64,000 bases of DNA from Pocillopora verrucosa (Eukaryota; Cnidaria; Anthozoa; Scleractinia; Pocilloporidae). Positions 63,501 through 64,000 of this stretch are shown here, in pieces. Under the pieces are notes generated by a model that worked only from the letters and a program-made list of their open reading frames with translations, was not told the origin of the DNA and did not search any database. Within the stretch, counting starts at the first letter, position 1. Each line of letters opens with the position of its first letter. The translations under genes were made by a program, and so were the position numbers. The DNA lies in assembly GCF_036669915.1 (NCBI RefSeq), contig NC_089315.1, positions 25,347,932-25,411,931 on the forward strand, written 5' to 3'.

Positions 63501-64000
63501 GTGTCTGTGAACAGCAAAGAGAAGGAAATGGAGGAAGATTACCGCATCATAAAGAAGCAAGATGAAACGATAAAAAGTTTAATCGAAGAGATAAGGCAGG
63601 AAAGATGTGACAAGTACCGCCTCGAACTACAGTCTGAAAGAATAAGAGAACTTGAGACTCAATTACAAAGAATGGAAGACATGAAAAGAAACACAATTCA
63701 CTCAGTGGATGCCTTAGTGCTTGAGGTGAAACAGGAAAGGTCAGAAAAAGAGCTTCTGAGAAAAAGAGCCATGGAAGCAGAAGAGGTTGGTTCTTATAGA
63801 GAGAAAGAGCTTGAAAAGAGAATTGAACTTCTTGAGAATCATTTACATGAAAAAGATGAGATGACAAACGTCACTCTTGCGTCTATAAAAAACAACGAAA
63901 GTTCACTACAGGAAGCTAAAGCCACTATCGATATGCTCACAGAACAACTGGAACGCGAAAAGTCGGAAAAAGAGGCTCTGAAAAGGGCTGTCGAGGTGTT
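57539..64000 (+). CDS. Long coiled-coil protein with SxIP motifs, copy 3 (3' end outside window)
   Basis: Exons: 57539-57845, 58500-58666, 58880-59074, 59288-59482, 59696-59890, 60103-60350 and 60863 to beyond 64000. All are in phase, 1481 codons so far. It has the same two SRIP motifs (KSRIPVRM, LSRIPIAV), three full module exons, the chimeric exon with DFECNVAPVHEEKL as in copy 1, and the giant coiled-coil exon. From 61501 to the window end the alignment to copy 2 keeps a constant offset of 19033 bases, so no net indel has broken the frame. It mixes copy-1-like sequence at the start of the giant exon (ENVLSEEELDCDS) with copy-2-like sequence later (GAEVEKLGETL). Function unknown; see copy 1. 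Confidence 0.75.
58500..60350 (+). repeat. Tandem duplicated exons, copy 3 gene
   Basis: Partial module at 58500, full 195-bp modules at 58880, 59288 and 59696, and the chimeric exon at 60103. Periods are 408, 408 and 407 bases. Confidence 0.9.

Larger units (their letters stand above)
49220..64000 (+). repeat. Segmental duplication, unit 3 (runs off the window)
   Basis: Begins where AACTTTTGAAGTTTT matches 19337 onward. It contains a private 2.9-kb insertion, a trimmed CACTA-like element, a truncated CCDC115 and coiled-coil copy 3. Confidence 0.75.

Overview
The window is eukaryotic, metazoan DNA. The genes are intron-rich with GT-AG junctions and AATAAA signals, AT-rich introns hold a tRNA-derived SINE and small inverted-repeat elements, and the recognisable genes are conserved animal genes. 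The repeat types and a pentraxin-type extracellular protein fit a cnidarian, most likely a stony coral. The species call is inference; no organism label is visible.

Layout. (1) 1-4.4 kb, + strand: the 3' part of a modular extracellular protein with a FAMeT-like region, a Cys-rich module and a pentraxin/LamG-type domain. (2) 5.2-15.2 kb, - strand: EFL1, the GTPase that works in late 60S ribosome maturation. Its ten 3' exons are clean, but the five 5' exons carry frameshifts and stops. (3) 15.4-18.7 kb, + strand: PSMA4 (20S proteasome alpha subunit), head-to-head with EFL1. One of its early exons is also frameshifted, so the damage clusters at 13.0-16.2 kb in two housekeeping genes and looks more like poor consensus than biology.

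(4) From about 19.3 kb to the right edge lies a segmental duplication of three units of roughly 14-16 kb or more. Each unit pairs CCDC115 (V-ATPase assembly factor, - strand) with a divergently transcribed long coiled-coil gene (+ strand). CCDC115 is intact in unit 1, broken in unit 2 and truncated in unit 3. The coiled-coil gene is open in all three: 1937 codons, 1923 codons, and at least 1481 codons running off the window. I do not recognise this family. It starts with a basic, Ser-rich exon holding two SRIP (SxIP-type) motifs, continues with tandemly duplicated 195-bp phase-0 exons whose number differs between copies, and then has one giant coiled-coil exon of about 4.3-4.5 kb and small 3' exons. 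The best novelty candidate is this expanding, exon-shuffling family, possibly microtubule plus-end associated.

Mobile elements help date the units. A 2.6-kb CACTA/EnSpm-like element with GGAATTCC-rich ends and transposase remnants sits in units 2 and 3, while unit 1 has the empty site. Unit 3 alone carries a 2.9-kb insertion with an AAACGG-rich satellite and a decayed BEN-domain-like gene. All exon models come from reading frames, splice dinucleotides and phase; no transcript evidence was available.
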